Below, one piece after another: positions 22,620-31,724 of a stretch of DNA of 49,131 nucleotides (positions are counted from its first letter, which is position 1; each line of letters starts with the position of its first letter). The notes beneath the pieces were generated by a model. That model ran no database searches. It was not told the origin of the DNA and saw nothing but the letters and a program-made list of their open reading frames with translations. The translations under genes and the position numbers were made by a program. Source of the DNA: Anaerolineae bacterium (GTDB lineage Bacteria > Chloroflexota > Anaerolineae > Aggregatilineales > Phototrophicaceae); contig JAJEBE010000062.1 in the NCBI GenBank assembly GCA_022822545.1, positions 1 to 49,131 of the forward strand, in the 5' to 3' direction.

Positions 22620-23843
22620 ATGACCACGCCCATCCCAGCCACCCGCGAGGACGTCAAGCGCCTCAGCGTCTACAAGCAAGGCTTGCACGAGCGCCCTCCC
22701 GCCACCAACCCGGCCGAGCTAAAGCGCATCATCGAGCGCATCGGCTTGCTGCAGCTCGATTCCATCAGCGTGGTCGCGCGCAGCCACTACCTCGTCATGC
22801 TGGCCCGCGCCGGCCTCTATGACCCCGCCGAGCTCGACCACCTGCTCGATAGCGGCTTCCTCTTCGAGACCTGGGCCCACGCCATGTGCCAACTGCCCAG
22901 CGCGCATTACCCCTGGTATCAGGCTTATATCCAGCAGAAGCGGCTCAAGGAGAGCGGTTGGCAAATTGATCGGCTGGACATCGACATGAAGCCCATCATC
23001 GAGCATGTGTTCGAGGCTATCCGCGAGAACGGTCCGATGTCATCGAAAGAATTCGAAAGCGAGCGCCGCGGCGAAGGCGGCTGGTGGAACTGGAAACCGA
23101 CCAAGGTCGCCCTGGAATACCTCTTTGACTACGGCGAACTCATGGTCAGCCATCGCGTGAAGTTCCAGCGTTATTATGACCTGCCCGAGCGTGTGCTGAC
23201 CCGCCACGACTTCAGGCTCGACAAGTCCATCGACGACTTCCGCCGCTGGACCATCGAGAATGGCTTGCGGCATATCGGCATCGCCACCGCCAACCAGGTC
23301 GCGGATTATTATCGGCAGCCCAAGCGCGCCGCCGCCGCCATCCTCGCCGACATGCTTGAGGCCGGCGAAGCCCTGCCCGTTGCTGTGGCGGATTGGGACG
23401 CCCAAGCCTACATCCATCGCGAGGACCTGCCCTTGCTGGAGCAAATCCAGGCCGGCGCGCATGAGCCGCGGCAGACCCTCTTCCTCTCGCCTTTTGATAA
23501 TCTCTTCTGGGATCGCGGCCGCGACGAGATGCTCTGGGACTTCTTCTATCGCATCGAGGTTTACACGCCCAAAGCCAAACGCGTCTATGGCTACTACGTC
23601 ATGCCCATCTTGCACGGCTGCGAGTTGATCGGGCGCATCGACCCCAAAGTCGACCGCAAGAAGAAACGGCTCATTTTGAACAACCTGCACCTGGAGCGCG
23701 GCATCAAGCTCAACGGCGCGCTCTACCGCGGCCTCATCGGCGCCATCGAGGAGTTCATGGCTTTCCACGGCTGCGAGAGCTTTGAATTGCTCAAGTGCAA
23801 TCGCGCTCCCCTGGCGCGAAGGTTAAACAAAGCCTTGGGCTGA
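22620..23843 (+). CDS. ycaQ: YcaQ-like winged-helix DNA glycosylase (HTH_42 family)
   Basis: The 407-residue product has the length and motifs of the HTH_42/YcaQ family. LLQLDSISVVARSHYLVMLAR near residue 43 includes the Q-x-D catalytic motif of YcaQ-type (AlkX) enzymes; the AlkZ subgroup has Q-x-Q. PSAHYPWYQAY and the winged-helix part follow, with the C-terminal segment FLSPFDNLFWDRGR near residue 291. E. coli YcaQ unhooks DNA interstrand crosslinks and excises bulky N7-alkylguanines. The mRNA appears leaderless. It is divergent from the ATPase-PIN unit. Confidence 0.88.
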   Translation: MTTPIPATREDVKRLSVYKQGLHERPPATNPAELKRIIERIGLLQLDSISVVARSHYLVMLARAGLYDPAELDHLLDSGFLFETWAHAMCQLPSAHYPWYQAYIQQKRLKESGWQIDRLDIDMKPIIEHVFEAIRENGPMSSKEFESERRGEGGWWNWKPTKVALEYLFDYGELMVSHRVKFQRYYDLPERVLTRHDFRLDKSIDDFRRWTIENGLRHIGIATANQVADYYRQPKRAAAAILADMLEAGEALPVAVADWDAQAYIHREDLPLLEQIQAGAHEPRQTLFLSPFDNLFWDRGRDEMLWDFFYRIEVYTPKAKRVYGYYVMPILHGCELIGRIDPKVDRKKKRLILNNLHLERGIKLNGALYRGLIGAIEEFMAFHGCESFELLKCNRAPLARRLNKALG

Positions 23844-23866
23844 GCGGCAAGCGCGCGGCGAAAAAC

Positions 23867-23875
23867 TGTTATAAT
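23867..23875 (+). promoter_or_regulatory. Extended -10 (TGtTATAAT)
   Basis: TG-t-TATAAT with a perfect -10 hexamer ends 8 nt before the ATG at 23884, again the leaderless spacing. Confidence 0.55.
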
Positions 23876-23883
23876 TAAGCTAA

Positions 23884-24825
23884 ATGCTGGGCAGTCCTGG
23901 GTTGGAGATGCAAGCCAGCATCGCGGATATACTCGAGAATAAGCGGAGCTTTGCCGGTCAGATCGTCAACCTTGACGGCATTCTGTTCGTCGCCGAATAC
24001 AGCCGAGCCAGCGCGCAGTTCGAAGAAGTGTGGCTGGTCAAGAAGCAGCAGCCTCATGACCGCGCCATTCGCGCCCGGCCGATAAGCGGCGGCTCGACGC
24101 TTTGGCACGGCTTGTCCCGCCTTAATCCGCGGCATTTGCCCGGCTACCAGAGCTACCGCATCCATGACGCCGTTCGCGTTTGTGTGCGCGTGCTGGAGGC
24201 GAGCGCCAGCGAGGCGAATCCACTGGTGGAGATCCTGACTGCGGCGGTGTATCGCCATGAGTTCACGCTTTACATCGGTGAAAAAGGCGTCCGCCTCGAT
24301 CAAGCGCTGCCGGCCCGCACGCTGATCGCCACCTTGCCCGATGTCCAATCCAACATCGCGCGTTACCTCGGCCGGCGCTGCCACATCTACGGCACGCTGG
24401 TCGTCCGTTCGGCGCCGACCGCGCAATACTTGATGCCGGGCCGAATCCCCTACTCCGGCGATTTCCACCGGCTGCTGGAGCGCATCAGCGAGGACGACAT
24501 CGTCAGCGACTGGCTGGCCGATATTGAGTATCCGCAGAGCGATAGCGCCGAGCCGCCGCCTGACGCGCTGCCCGAGTCGATACATATCGACCTGGATTAC
24601 GCGATCAAGGAGCAGCTTTCCGTGCTGCCCGGCATCAACCAGACCATCGTCAAGCCCGCGATCGTCGCCGGCGCCCTGGGCGCGCGCGACCACGAGGAAC
24701 ACTTCGCCACCCTGAGCGACATTGAGCATGTATACCTGCAAAATATCTGCTATGCCGAGACGGGCAAGTCGCTGGAATCGGTTATCAAGCTGAAGAATTT
24801 CGAAGTCGCGGCCAGGGAAATCTAG
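23884..24825 (+). CDS. Hypothetical protein
   Basis: The 313-residue protein was not assigned to a family. Its N-terminal part (IVNLDGILFVAEYSRASA, residues ~27-44) and the segment RYLGRRCHIYGTLVVRS near residue 168 could each be an OB-like beta unit. No signal peptide, membrane segment or catalytic motif is seen. The ATG at 23884 follows a -10 by 8 nt (leaderless), while the ATG at 23908 has GGAG too close to it; either may be used. Its last 41 nt overlap the convergent BatA-like gene. Composition and codon use match neighbouring genes, so it is probably real. Confidence 0.7.
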   Translation: MLGSPGLEMQASIADILENKRSFAGQIVNLDGILFVAEYSRASAQFEEVWLVKKQQPHDRAIRARPISGGSTLWHGLSRLNPRHLPGYQSYRIHDAVRVCVRVLEASASEANPLVEILTAAVYRHEFTLYIGEKGVRLDQALPARTLIATLPDVQSNIARYLGRRCHIYGTLVVRSAPTAQYLMPGRIPYSGDFHRLLERISEDDIVSDWLADIEYPQSDSAEPPPDALPESIHIDLDYAIKEQLSVLPGINQTIVKPAIVAGALGARDHEEHFATLSDIEHVYLQNICYAETGKSLESVIKLKNFEVAAREI

Positions 24826-26737
24826 GGCCGCGCCGCGCCGATTGCAGCAGCGTCGGGGTCTGCAAGCGCCGATGATAGACGATCCACTCGATGACGAGCA
24901 GCAGCAGCGCCGCCGCCGCCAGCAGCATCCAAAACTCCCGCAAGCCCAACTGCTCATCGGCCGCGGCTGTCGCTTCGCCGCCGCCCAATCTCCCTTGCAG
25001 TTCAGCTTCCGGCAGTGGCTCAATATCGCTTTCGCCCGCGCCGAAGATATTCACGGCGAAGGATTGCGCTTGCAGCGCCTCGCCAGCTTGGAGGACTTCC
25101 AGGCGATACAGCCCGAGCTGATCGGTTTCGGTGAAGGCGAGCGATTCGTCCGCGACCGGCAAGTCGCGCGTGGAGCCGTCGGGCAAGGTGATGCGCAGGC
25201 TTTCGGCGAGCAGCGGCGGCGAGATGAGCAGGACTTCGCCGACGCTCAAGCCATCGGGCAGGGGCACGATATCGGCCGGCGAAAACCAGTCGAGCAAGTT
25301 CGCCATCAGCACGGGCCAGGCGATCAGCAGCGGCAGGTTGGAATCGCGCAAGTCGAAGGGCAGGATGGCGATTTGCTGGGCGTTGATCTCGCCGGCCAGC
25401 AAGACCGGTCCGTCGGGCGCTTGAATCAAGGGCCGCGCCCAATCGGCCGAGACGGCGCGATAAGCCAGCAGGCTCATCTCATCGAGATCGACAAAAGCGG
25501 TGATGGGCGATTCTTCGGCGGAGAGTTCAATTTGGTCGGCCGGACCGCGGGCCGCGCCAACGCTGAAGAGCGGCGTCGTATTTGGCGGATTGACGAGCAG
25601 CAGGTCGCCGTCCGGCAACTGGTTGGGCAGCCAGCTATCAAAGACGTAGAGATCGAAGGCATCGGCGGGCAAGCCGCGATTTTCCGGATTGCCGCGGAAG
25701 GTCTGCACGCCGGGCAAGCTGCGCAGGGCCTGCTCCAGGAAGAGATTGCCCGCGCCCGAGACATAATAGACGCGCCTCGCGTTCACCGTGTTTTGCACGG
25801 TCCAGGCGCGGTTGTCCAGCGCGAGAAAGTCGTCGACATCGTTATCGAAAGTCAGCGCCGCCGAAAGGGTCTCGAAGGGTTCGTCTATCGGCTCGGCGAA
25901 GGGGATTGGCAGTTGGCTGCGCGGCGGGATCGCGCCACTGCGGGAGAGGCGCAGGACATCATCGAGGCGGATCACCAGCGAGATTTCAGCCGGCTGGTCG
26001 CCATAGTTGGTTACCTGGGCGAAGAGCTGGGGCGCGCCGCCGGCGAGGGCGCGGGTGGCGAGCGCGGTGATGGCGACATTATTCGCCGATTGCCCGACCG
26101 GCACATAGATCGGCCGCGGGATATTGGCGGGCAGGCTGGCGGCAGCGCCAAGGCCGCCATCGGAAATCATCACGATGCTAAAGTTATCGGCGCCGGCCGC
26201 CCCGGCCGCGGCCAGGGTCAGCGCGGTGTCCCAATCGCCGGCGCCCTGCCCGGCGGTCATGTTATCGAGGGCGCGGCGCAGTTCATTCTTGTCGGCGGTG
26301 TAGGCGGTCAGCGGCTCGGCGACTTCGGCGACGCGGATCAGCGATATGACATCTTGCGGATTCATGTTGTTGACGATCTGACGCGCTTGTTCCAGCGCGG
26401 CGGCGAAGCGCGTATCGCCGTCCATATCGGTCGCGGTCATGCTGCCGGAGGCGTCGATAAGCAAGGCGATTTTGCCGGCGCTGATGGTGGGTACGGTGAC
26501 GAAGGGGCGCGTCAAGGCGAGGACGAGCAGCAGCAGGATCAGCAGCTGCAGGAAGAGCAGCAGGTTGCGCCGCAGCCGCTGCCAGGGCGTGTTGGCTTCG
26601 GTGTCTTGCACGACCTGGCGCCAGAGGAAGGTGCTGGAAATGAGCACTTCGCGCCGGCGCAGGCGCAGCATATAGAGCAGCAGGATGGGTATGGCGATCG
26701 CGAGAGCGGCAAAGGCAGCCGGCGCCAGAAATGACAT
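24785..26737 (-). CDS. BatA/VWA-type membrane protein
   Basis: This 650-residue protein starts MSFLAPAAFAALAIAIPILLL, the N-terminal BatA helix, then a cytoplasmic loop (RRREVLISSTFLWRQV) and a second helix (residues ~62-85). A von Willebrand A domain follows: the MIDAS motif is LLIDASGSMT near residue 97, with MTAGQGAGD and MISDGG. Residues ~240-590 are a long extracytoplasmic beta-rich region, and a final membrane helix lies near residues 608-628. Such proteins often work with MoxR ATPases, which are not present nearby. It overlaps the convergent hypothetical gene by 41 nt. The Asp-x-Ser-x-Ser motif is intact, so metal-dependent ligand binding is expected. Confidence 0.9.
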   Translation of the reverse strand: MSFLAPAAFAALAIAIPILLLYMLRLRRREVLISSTFLWRQVVQDTEANTPWQRLRRNLLLFLQLLILLLLVLALTRPFVTVPTISAGKIALLIDASGSMTATDMDGDTRFAAALEQARQIVNNMNPQDVISLIRVAEVAEPLTAYTADKNELRRALDNMTAGQGAGDWDTALTLAAAGAAGADNFSIVMISDGGLGAAASLPANIPRPIYVPVGQSANNVAITALATRALAGGAPQLFAQVTNYGDQPAEISLVIRLDDVLRLSRSGAIPPRSQLPIPFAEPIDEPFETLSAALTFDNDVDDFLALDNRAWTVQNTVNARRVYYVSGAGNLFLEQALRSLPGVQTFRGNPENRGLPADAFDLYVFDSWLPNQLPDGDLLLVNPPNTTPLFSVGAARGPADQIELSAEESPITAFVDLDEMSLLAYRAVSADWARPLIQAPDGPVLLAGEINAQQIAILPFDLRDSNLPLLIAWPVLMANLLDWFSPADIVPLPDGLSVGEVLLISPPLLAESLRITLPDGSTRDLPVADESLAFTETDQLGLYRLEVLQAGEALQAQSFAVNIFGAGESDIEPLPEAELQGRLGGGEATAAADEQLGLREFWMLLAAAALLLLVIEWIVYHRRLQTPTLLQSARRGPRFPWPRLRNSSA

Positions 26738-26772
26738 GCAGGACCTGTGTGATGTTAGCCGGTGACAGAGTC

Positions 26773-26781
26773 AGTATAACA
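26773..26781 (-). promoter_or_regulatory. Extended -10 (TGtTATACT) for the BatA/VWA gene
   Basis: On the minus strand TG-t-TATACT ends 35 nt before the ATG at 26737. Confidence 0.5.
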
Positions 26782-26854
26782 CGGGCGGGCGGGGCGATGT
26801 AAGCCGCGTGGGTATCGGCGTCCATTATGAGTCGGGTGGAGATGGCACAGGTTT

Positions 26855-26894
26855 CTTTACCACAAAGGCGCAAAGACACTAAGGTCACAAAGGT
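26855..26894 (+). repeat. ACCACAAAGG-type dispersed repeat
   Basis: A run of ACCACAAAGG, CGCAAAGACACTAAGG and TCACAAAGG units, a variant of the ACCACAGAGG family found in six other gaps. Confidence 0.65.
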
Positions 26895-26954
26895 TTCACG
26901 GGTCGAAGGCGCCGAGGTGGGGAGTTCGGGCGGAGATTGCCCGGGCGGGACGGC

Positions 26955-27398
26955 TCAGGTTTCGGGTGCGGGTCGCTCGATTTGGGGCAGGTTGAGCAGA
27001 TGATCGTTGAGCGCGGCGAGGGCGGCTTCAAGCTCGGCGGAGAAGCGGATTTCGGCGGCGAGGAATCGGCCGATGCGGTATTGGTCGTTGAGGTTGCTGG
27101 ATTGCACCACCGTCATCGAGAAAGGATCATCGAGGCGGATGAGGCGCGGATATTCGTCCACGAGGTTGTGGCGGATCATCTGAAGCGAGCGTTCGAGGCT
27201 GGTCGGGCGGCCGTCGAGCTTGAGCTGCAGGGCGGCCAAGTCAAGCGTTTCGGCGGCAGCTTGCGCCTCGGCGCGGTCCAGCCGGTCCAGGCCAGCGGCG
27301 ATCCAGTTTTCCAGCGGGCGGTAGTGCGGCGGCGTAAGAGATTCGCCGCGCAGCGTCAAGCGCAATGCCTGAAATAGAGCGCGCAGGAAGCGGCTCAT
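26955..27398 (-). CDS. Small hypothetical protein coupled to FAD oxidoreductase
   Basis: This 147-residue, helix-rich protein has no recognised family. Its ATG overlaps the stop of the upstream oxidoreductase gene (ATGA), so the pair is translated together. There is no signal peptide or Cys motif. A segment PRLIRLDDPFSMTVVQSSNLND near residues 83-104 is the least helical part. It ends ~160 nt before a repeat-containing gap. A partner or subunit role with the flavoprotein is plausible but not shown. Confidence 0.65.
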   Translation of the reverse strand: MSRFLRALFQALRLTLRGESLTPPHYRPLENWIAAGLDRLDRAEAQAAAETLDLAALQLKLDGRPTSLERSLQMIRHNLVDEYPRLIRLDDPFSMTVVQSSNLNDQYRIGRFLAAEIRFSAELEAALAALNDHLLNLPQIERPAPET

Positions 27399-28342
27399 GT
27401 TGACTTGCGCCTTTTGAGGAAGAGGCGCGCGCCATTGGCGGCTCGGCGGCCGGCATCCAGACGCTCGGCGATTTGCGCCAGGCCGGGCTGCGCTGGAGGA
27501 TCAAGCAGGAAGTCGCTGCCGACCAGGCTTATGCCAGCCGGGATCAAAGAACGAATCAGGCGCATGTCAAAGCGGTGGTCCTCGTCATAAATGGAGAGCG
27601 CCGCATCTACGGCTTGGGCGCGCGAGACGATGGGAGCGGCGCCTGCGCCAAGGCGGGCGGCAGCGTCACGGATGATATCGGCGGGCGGCGTATCGGCCGG
27701 CGCGGGCATGGCAAGCTGGATGAGGCGATGGTCGCTGTCGGGGACGCGGGCGGGATGATCGGTCATATAGAGAAAAGCCAAGCCGGCGGCGGAAAGACTC
27801 GCGGGCAAATCGCGTTTGTGGAAGCCGAGCGCGACCTGCCAGACGCATTCGTAGCTATAGTTGCGCAGATGCTCGGCCGCAGCGGGCGCCAGATTGTAGA
27901 GCATGCGGGCGGCATAGCGAGCGGGGGCGGCCAGGATGAGGGCGCCGGCATCGAGCATCAAGCCGTTTTCCAGGCAGATGGTGAAGCGGCCTTGGTAAGC
28001 GCCGAGGGAGCTGACGGCCATGCGCATGAGGCGGCCGCCTTGCAGCTTTCCGGCGAGCGCGCGGATAAGGGATTCTGTGCCGCGGCGGAACATGAAGAGG
28101 TCGGCGGCGAGGGGCAGCGCTTGATCGCTCAAGCCGAGCTCGGGCAGCCAGGGTTCATCGGCGAGGGAGGAGAGGGCGAAGCCAGCCGCGTCCATGATGA
28201 AGCCGTTCTCGCTCTTGCTGCGGATGCTGCCGCCGAAGCGGCGCTTGAGCTCGATGACGGTGTAGCCGAGACCGAGCTTTTCCAGTTGATAGCAGGCGGA
28301 CAAACCGGTGAGTCCGCCGCCGATGACGACGACATCGCGCAT
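27395..28342 (-). CDS. NAD(P)/FAD-dependent amine-oxidase-like flavoprotein
   Basis: The 315-residue product begins with the dinucleotide-binding motif VVVIGGGLTGLSACYQLEKLG, then ELKRRFGGSIRSK, matching the GxGxxG plus GG doublet of the amine oxidase/protoporphyrinogen oxidase/phytoene desaturase superfamily. It is shorter than typical members (~430-500), and the C-terminal FAD motif is reduced to SLIPAGISLVGSDFLLDPPAQ. Substrate unknown. It is the first gene of a two-gene unit with the downstream 147-residue protein. Confidence 0.82.
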   Translation of the reverse strand: MRDVVVIGGGLTGLSACYQLEKLGLGYTVIELKRRFGGSIRSKSENGFIMDAAGFALSSLADEPWLPELGLSDQALPLAADLFMFRRGTESLIRALAGKLQGGRLMRMAVSSLGAYQGRFTICLENGLMLDAGALILAAPARYAARMLYNLAPAAAEHLRNYSYECVWQVALGFHKRDLPASLSAAGLAFLYMTDHPARVPDSDHRLIQLAMPAPADTPPADIIRDAAARLGAGAAPIVSRAQAVDAALSIYDEDHRFDMRLIRSLIPAGISLVGSDFLLDPPAQPGLAQIAERLDAGRRAANGARLFLKRRKST

Positions 28343-28414
28343 GGGCGACCTTTCTCGCGCCGGGTAATGGTGGATGATAACGGATTTTGGGCGGAGATGT
28401 CACAGGGGTTTTCG

Positions 28415-28553
28415 CCGCAGCGCCTTGCACGTCAGGATTTGGCTCACAGAAAATAACGAAGCCATCAAAATAGATTCGTGTAAGAGCGACCAACCTGGTC
28501 ACCCGTCGCAGCGATGGGATATATTTGCGGGCGACCTGATAGCTCGCCCCTAC
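28415..28553 (+). repeat. Dispersed composite repeat
   Basis: It has the TTGGCTCACagAAAATAACGAA module (28439-28460), an intermediate degenerate palindrome, then CGGGCGA-cctgatagc-TCGCCCCTACAG (28528-28553). Orientation is opposite to the copy at 2614-2700. It fills much of the 300-bp gap 28343-28641. Confidence 0.75.
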
Positions 28554-28621
28554 AGACTTCGACATGATTGGACATGTGTTTTTAAGGAGAGCAGGGGTCT
28601 GCGGCAAGGTCGAATTGTCGC

Positions 28622-28627
28622 TATAAT
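28622..28627 (+). promoter_or_regulatory. -10 box TATAAT upstream of the Fur-family gene
   Basis: Perfect -10 hexamer. The start of transcription would be near 28634, just before the first in-frame ATG (28642) and ~26 nt before the ATG at 28660. No clear -35. Confidence 0.4.
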
Positions 28628-28659
28628 GTGCTTTAGTAGACATGAAAGACGGACCTCGC

Positions 28660-29106
28660 ATGACTGCAATCAGCCCCCGCATTGAGAGCTTGAAGCGCGC
28701 CGGTTATCGCTTGACGCAGGCGCGGCTGACGGTGCTGCAGGTGCTGGAAGAGGAGCGCGGGCATATCACCTCGGCCGATGTGCTGGCGAAGGTCGAGGGC
28801 ATCAATCCGGCTGTCGGACGAGCGAGCGTCTTTCGCGCGCTGGAGTTATTCACGCAGTTGGGCATTATCCGCCCCACCTACATCAGCAGCAGCGTGACGC
28901 CGACTTATGTCTTGATGCAGGGCGGGCATCATCATCATGTCATCTGCACCGAGTGCAAACGATTCTTCGAATTTGACAACTGTGGTCTGGAGGCGCTGAC
29001 CGCCAATTTGCAGGCCACCCTGGGCGTTCAAATCAAGGGGCATCTGCTGGAGTTTTATGGCGTCTGCGCCGAGTGCTGCGTTGGAGTTGAGGAGCGGCAG
29101 ACGTGA
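28660..29106 (+). CDS. Fur-family metalloregulator
   Basis: The 148-residue product (ATG 28660; ATG 28642 would add six residues) has the Fur winged helix (RIESLKRAGYRLTQARLTVLQVLEE, then SADVLAKVEGINPAVGRASVFRALELF). The dimerisation half follows, with GGHHHHVICTECKRFFEF and a C-terminal CAEC. The HHHH, CxxC and CAEC residues give a structural zinc site and a sensor site. Which metal or signal (Fe, Zn, Mn or peroxide) cannot be decided by eye. The stop overlaps the GTG start of a thiolase gene, an unusual coupling. Confidence 0.9.
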   Translation: MTAISPRIESLKRAGYRLTQARLTVLQVLEEERGHITSADVLAKVEGINPAVGRASVFRALELFTQLGIIRPTYISSSVTPTYVLMQGGHHHHVICTECKRFFEFDNCGLEALTANLQATLGVQIKGHLLEFYGVCAECCVGVEERQT

Positions 29107-30383
29107 GCGATGTGGTCATCGTCAGCGCTGTGCGCAGTCCGATTGGCAAGATTCGCGGCGCGCTGGCGGCGTTGCGGCCGGATGATCTGGCGGCGCTGGC
29201 CATCGGCGCGGCGGTTGAACGGGCGGGCATCGATGGCGGCCTGATCGAGGAAGTCTATTTCGGCTGCGCCAATCAAGCGGGCGAGGACAATCGCAATGTG
29301 GCGCGGATGGCGCTGCTGCTGGCCGGTTTGCCGGAGACGGTCGCCGGCGTCACGGTGAATCGGCTTTGCGCCAGCGGGTTAAGCGCGGTGAATCAAGCGG
29401 CGCGGGCGATCAAAGCGGGCGAAGGCGATATCTTCCTGGCCGGCGGCGTCGAGAGCATGAGCCGGGCGCCCTACTCCCTCCCCAAGAACCCGGTCGGTTT
29501 TGGTCCCTCGGGCAATGTCACGGCCTGGGATACCACCTTGGGCTGGCGGTATCCGAATCCGCGTCTGGCGGCGCTGTATCCGCTGGAGGCCATGGGCGAG
29601 ACGGCGGAGAATATCTACGAGTTGAGTTGCGCCGGCGAGATCGCGGGCGGCGAAATCACGCGGGCGGAGCAAGACCGTTTCGCTCTGCAAAGTCAGAAGC
29701 GGGCGGTAGACGCGATTAACTGCGGCCGCTTCGGACGAGAAATTCTGCCGGTGGAGATTCCGCAACGCAAGGGGGAGCCGCTGGTGGTCGATACCGACGA
29801 GCACCCTTTCGCGCGGCGGACCGAGGCCGGTTATGAAGTGGCGACAAGCCCCGAGAAGCTGGCGGCGCTGCGGCCCGCTTTTCGCGCCAAGGGCACGGTG
29901 ACGGCGGGCAATTCGAGCGGCATGAACGATGGCGCCTGCGCGCTGGCTCTGATGTCGGCTGAGAAAGCCAAGTCGCTCGGCATCAAGCCGATGGCGCGCT
30001 GGCTTGGCAGCGCTGCGGCCGGCGTTAATCCGCGCTTGATGGGCTTGGGACCGGTGCGGGCGACGAGGAAGCTGTTGACGCGCCAAGGCCTGGAGATCGA
30101 AGACATCGACCTGGTTGAGTTGAACGAAGCCTTTGCCGTGCAGGCGCTGGCGGTGATGCGCGAGTTGGGCTTGAGCGAAGAATCCACGAACGTTAACGGC
30201 GGGGCGATCGCCTTGGGGCACCCGCTGGGCTGCTCGGGCGCGCGCATATTGACGACGCTGCTGCATGAGATGGGGCGGCGGGCGGCGGCGGGCGAGCCGA
30301 TGCGTTATGGCCTGGCGACGCTTTGCGTGGGCGTCGGGCAAGGCGAATCCACCTTGGTCGAGCTGCTGCCGGAAGTAGCATGA
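29103..30383 (+). CDS. Thiolase (acetyl-CoA acetyltransferase, PcaF/PaaJ-like)
   Basis: The 426-residue product is a thiolase. The active-site Cys is in NRLCASGLSAVN (Cys89). NEAFAVQAL, NVNGGAIALGHPLGCSGAR (catalytic His) and LCVGVGQG (second Cys) follow. The central part EITRAEQDRFALQSQKRA is as in PcaF/PaaJ beta-ketoadipyl-CoA thiolases, but acetoacetyl-CoA and other 3-ketoacyl-CoA are also possible. The GTG start lies in a GTGA overlap with the Fur-family stop, and the stop overlaps the CoA-transferase start. It is translationally coupled on both sides. Confidence 0.93.
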   Translation: MSDVVIVSAVRSPIGKIRGALAALRPDDLAALAIGAAVERAGIDGGLIEEVYFGCANQAGEDNRNVARMALLLAGLPETVAGVTVNRLCASGLSAVNQAARAIKAGEGDIFLAGGVESMSRAPYSLPKNPVGFGPSGNVTAWDTTLGWRYPNPRLAALYPLEAMGETAENIYELSCAGEIAGGEITRAEQDRFALQSQKRAVDAINCGRFGREILPVEIPQRKGEPLVVDTDEHPFARRTEAGYEVATSPEKLAALRPAFRAKGTVTAGNSSGMNDGACALALMSAEKAKSLGIKPMARWLGSAAAGVNPRLMGLGPVRATRKLLTRQGLEIEDIDLVELNEAFAVQALAVMRELGLSEESTNVNGGAIALGHPLGCSGARILTTLLHEMGRRAAAGEPMRYGLATLCVGVGQGESTLVELLPEVA

Positions 30384-31717
30384 AACGCGTCCCGCAAATG
30401 AGCGCGGCCGAAGCGGCGCAGCTGGTCAAATCAGGCGCTGTAATGATGGTCGGCGGCTTCGGCATGACCGGTACGCCGGTACACCTGCTGCATGCGCTGG
30501 CGGAGAGCGACGCGCGCGACCTGACTTATATCGCCAACAATATTGGCGAGCCGGGATTGGGCGGCGGGCGGCTGCTGCGCAATGGGCAGATCAAGAAGGC
30601 GGTCGGCTCCTACTTCACGAGCAATCCGGAAGCGGTGGCGGCGGCGCAGAGCGGCGCGATCGACTTTGAATTGATGCCGCAAGGCTCGCTGGCGGAGGCG
30701 ATACGCGCGGGCGGGGCTGGCATCGGCGGCTTCTATACGCCGACAGCGGCCGGCACCGTATTCGCTGAGGGCGCCGACAGCAAAGTGATTGATGGCGAGA
30801 GGCAGATCTTCGTTCGCGGTTTGCGCGCCGATGTGGCGCTGATACGAGCGCGGCGGGCGGATGAGGCGGGCAACCTCGTCTATCGCATGACGGAGCAAAA
30901 CTTCAACAAGGCGATGGCGACGGCGGCGGACCTGGTGATCGCCGAAGTGGACGAGATCCTGCCGTTGGGCGCGCTGGACCCGGACCAGATTCACACGAGC
31001 GGCAATTTTGTCGATGCGCTGGTAGAGGCGAAGACGACGCTGGCGGACTTAGGCTCGTCAGCGGATATTCGGGCGAGCGGCAAAGCGCCTGATCCGCTGC
31101 GGCTGAAGATCGCGCGGCGGGCGCTGGCGGAGTTGAAAGCGGGCGAAGTGGTCAATCTCGGCGTGGGCATGCCGACGCTCATCGCCGACCTGATCAGACC
31201 TGAGCACGGCATCATCCTGCATACGGAGAACGGCATGTTGGGGGTGGGTCCGGCGCCGGAAGCGGGCGGCGCGCTTGATTATCCGGTGAACGCGGGCAAG
31301 CGCCCGGTGACCGCGCTGCCGGGCAGCAGCTACTTCGACAGCGCCGATTCTTTCGCCATGATCCGCGGCGGGCATATTGATGTGGCGGTGATGGGCGGCT
31401 TGCAGGTGGACGAGCGCGGCAATCTGGCGAATTGGGCGGCGCCGGGCAAGCCGCTGCTGGGCGTGGGCGGGGCGATGGATCTGGCGAGCGGCGCGCGCCG
31501 GCTCATCATCACGATGGCGCACTGCAATCGCGATGGATCGCCGAAGATCCTGCCGCAGTGTACGCTGCCTTTGACGGCGACAGCGGCGGTCGACCTGCTG
31601 ATTACGGAGTTAGCGGTCTTCGCCTTTGACGGGGGCGAGATGCGGCTGGTCGAGTTGATGCCGGGCGCCACGCTGGATGAGTTGCAGGCGAGGACGACGG
31701 CGGATTTCCATATTTGA
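30380..31717 (+). CDS. Fused alpha-beta 3-oxoacid CoA-transferase (SCOT type)
   Basis: The ATG at 30380 overlaps the thiolase stop. The 445 residues join both subunits in one chain: the alpha part (residues 1-~225) has GGFGMTGTPVHLL and ANNIGEPGLGGGRLL. The beta part (from ~240) has VNLGVGMPTLIADL, with the catalytic Glu in LHTENGMLGVGP near residue 299. Such enzymes transfer CoA from succinyl-CoA to acetoacetate or 3-oxoadipate. Together with the thiolase they would convert acetoacetate or oxoadipate to acetyl-CoA. The linker is short, as in bacterial fused types. Confidence 0.92.
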   Translation: MKRVPQMSAAEAAQLVKSGAVMMVGGFGMTGTPVHLLHALAESDARDLTYIANNIGEPGLGGGRLLRNGQIKKAVGSYFTSNPEAVAAAQSGAIDFELMPQGSLAEAIRAGGAGIGGFYTPTAAGTVFAEGADSKVIDGERQIFVRGLRADVALIRARRADEAGNLVYRMTEQNFNKAMATAADLVIAEVDEILPLGALDPDQIHTSGNFVDALVEAKTTLADLGSSADIRASGKAPDPLRLKIARRALAELKAGEVVNLGVGMPTLIADLIRPEHGIILHTENGMLGVGPAPEAGGALDYPVNAGKRPVTALPGSSYFDSADSFAMIRGGHIDVAVMGGLQVDERGNLANWAAPGKPLLGVGGAMDLASGARRLIITMAHCNRDGSPKILPQCTLPLTATAAVDLLITELAVFAFDGGEMRLVELMPGATLDELQARTTADFHI

Positions 31718-31724
31718 GCCAGCT

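Noticed and set aside
24842..26734. 630-codon open frame on the plus strand across the BatA/VWA gene
   Set aside because: A GC-rich shadow; the minus strand has two TM helices, the MIDAS motif and a promoter, whereas this frame is a Gln/Arg/Gly-rich sequence without motif.
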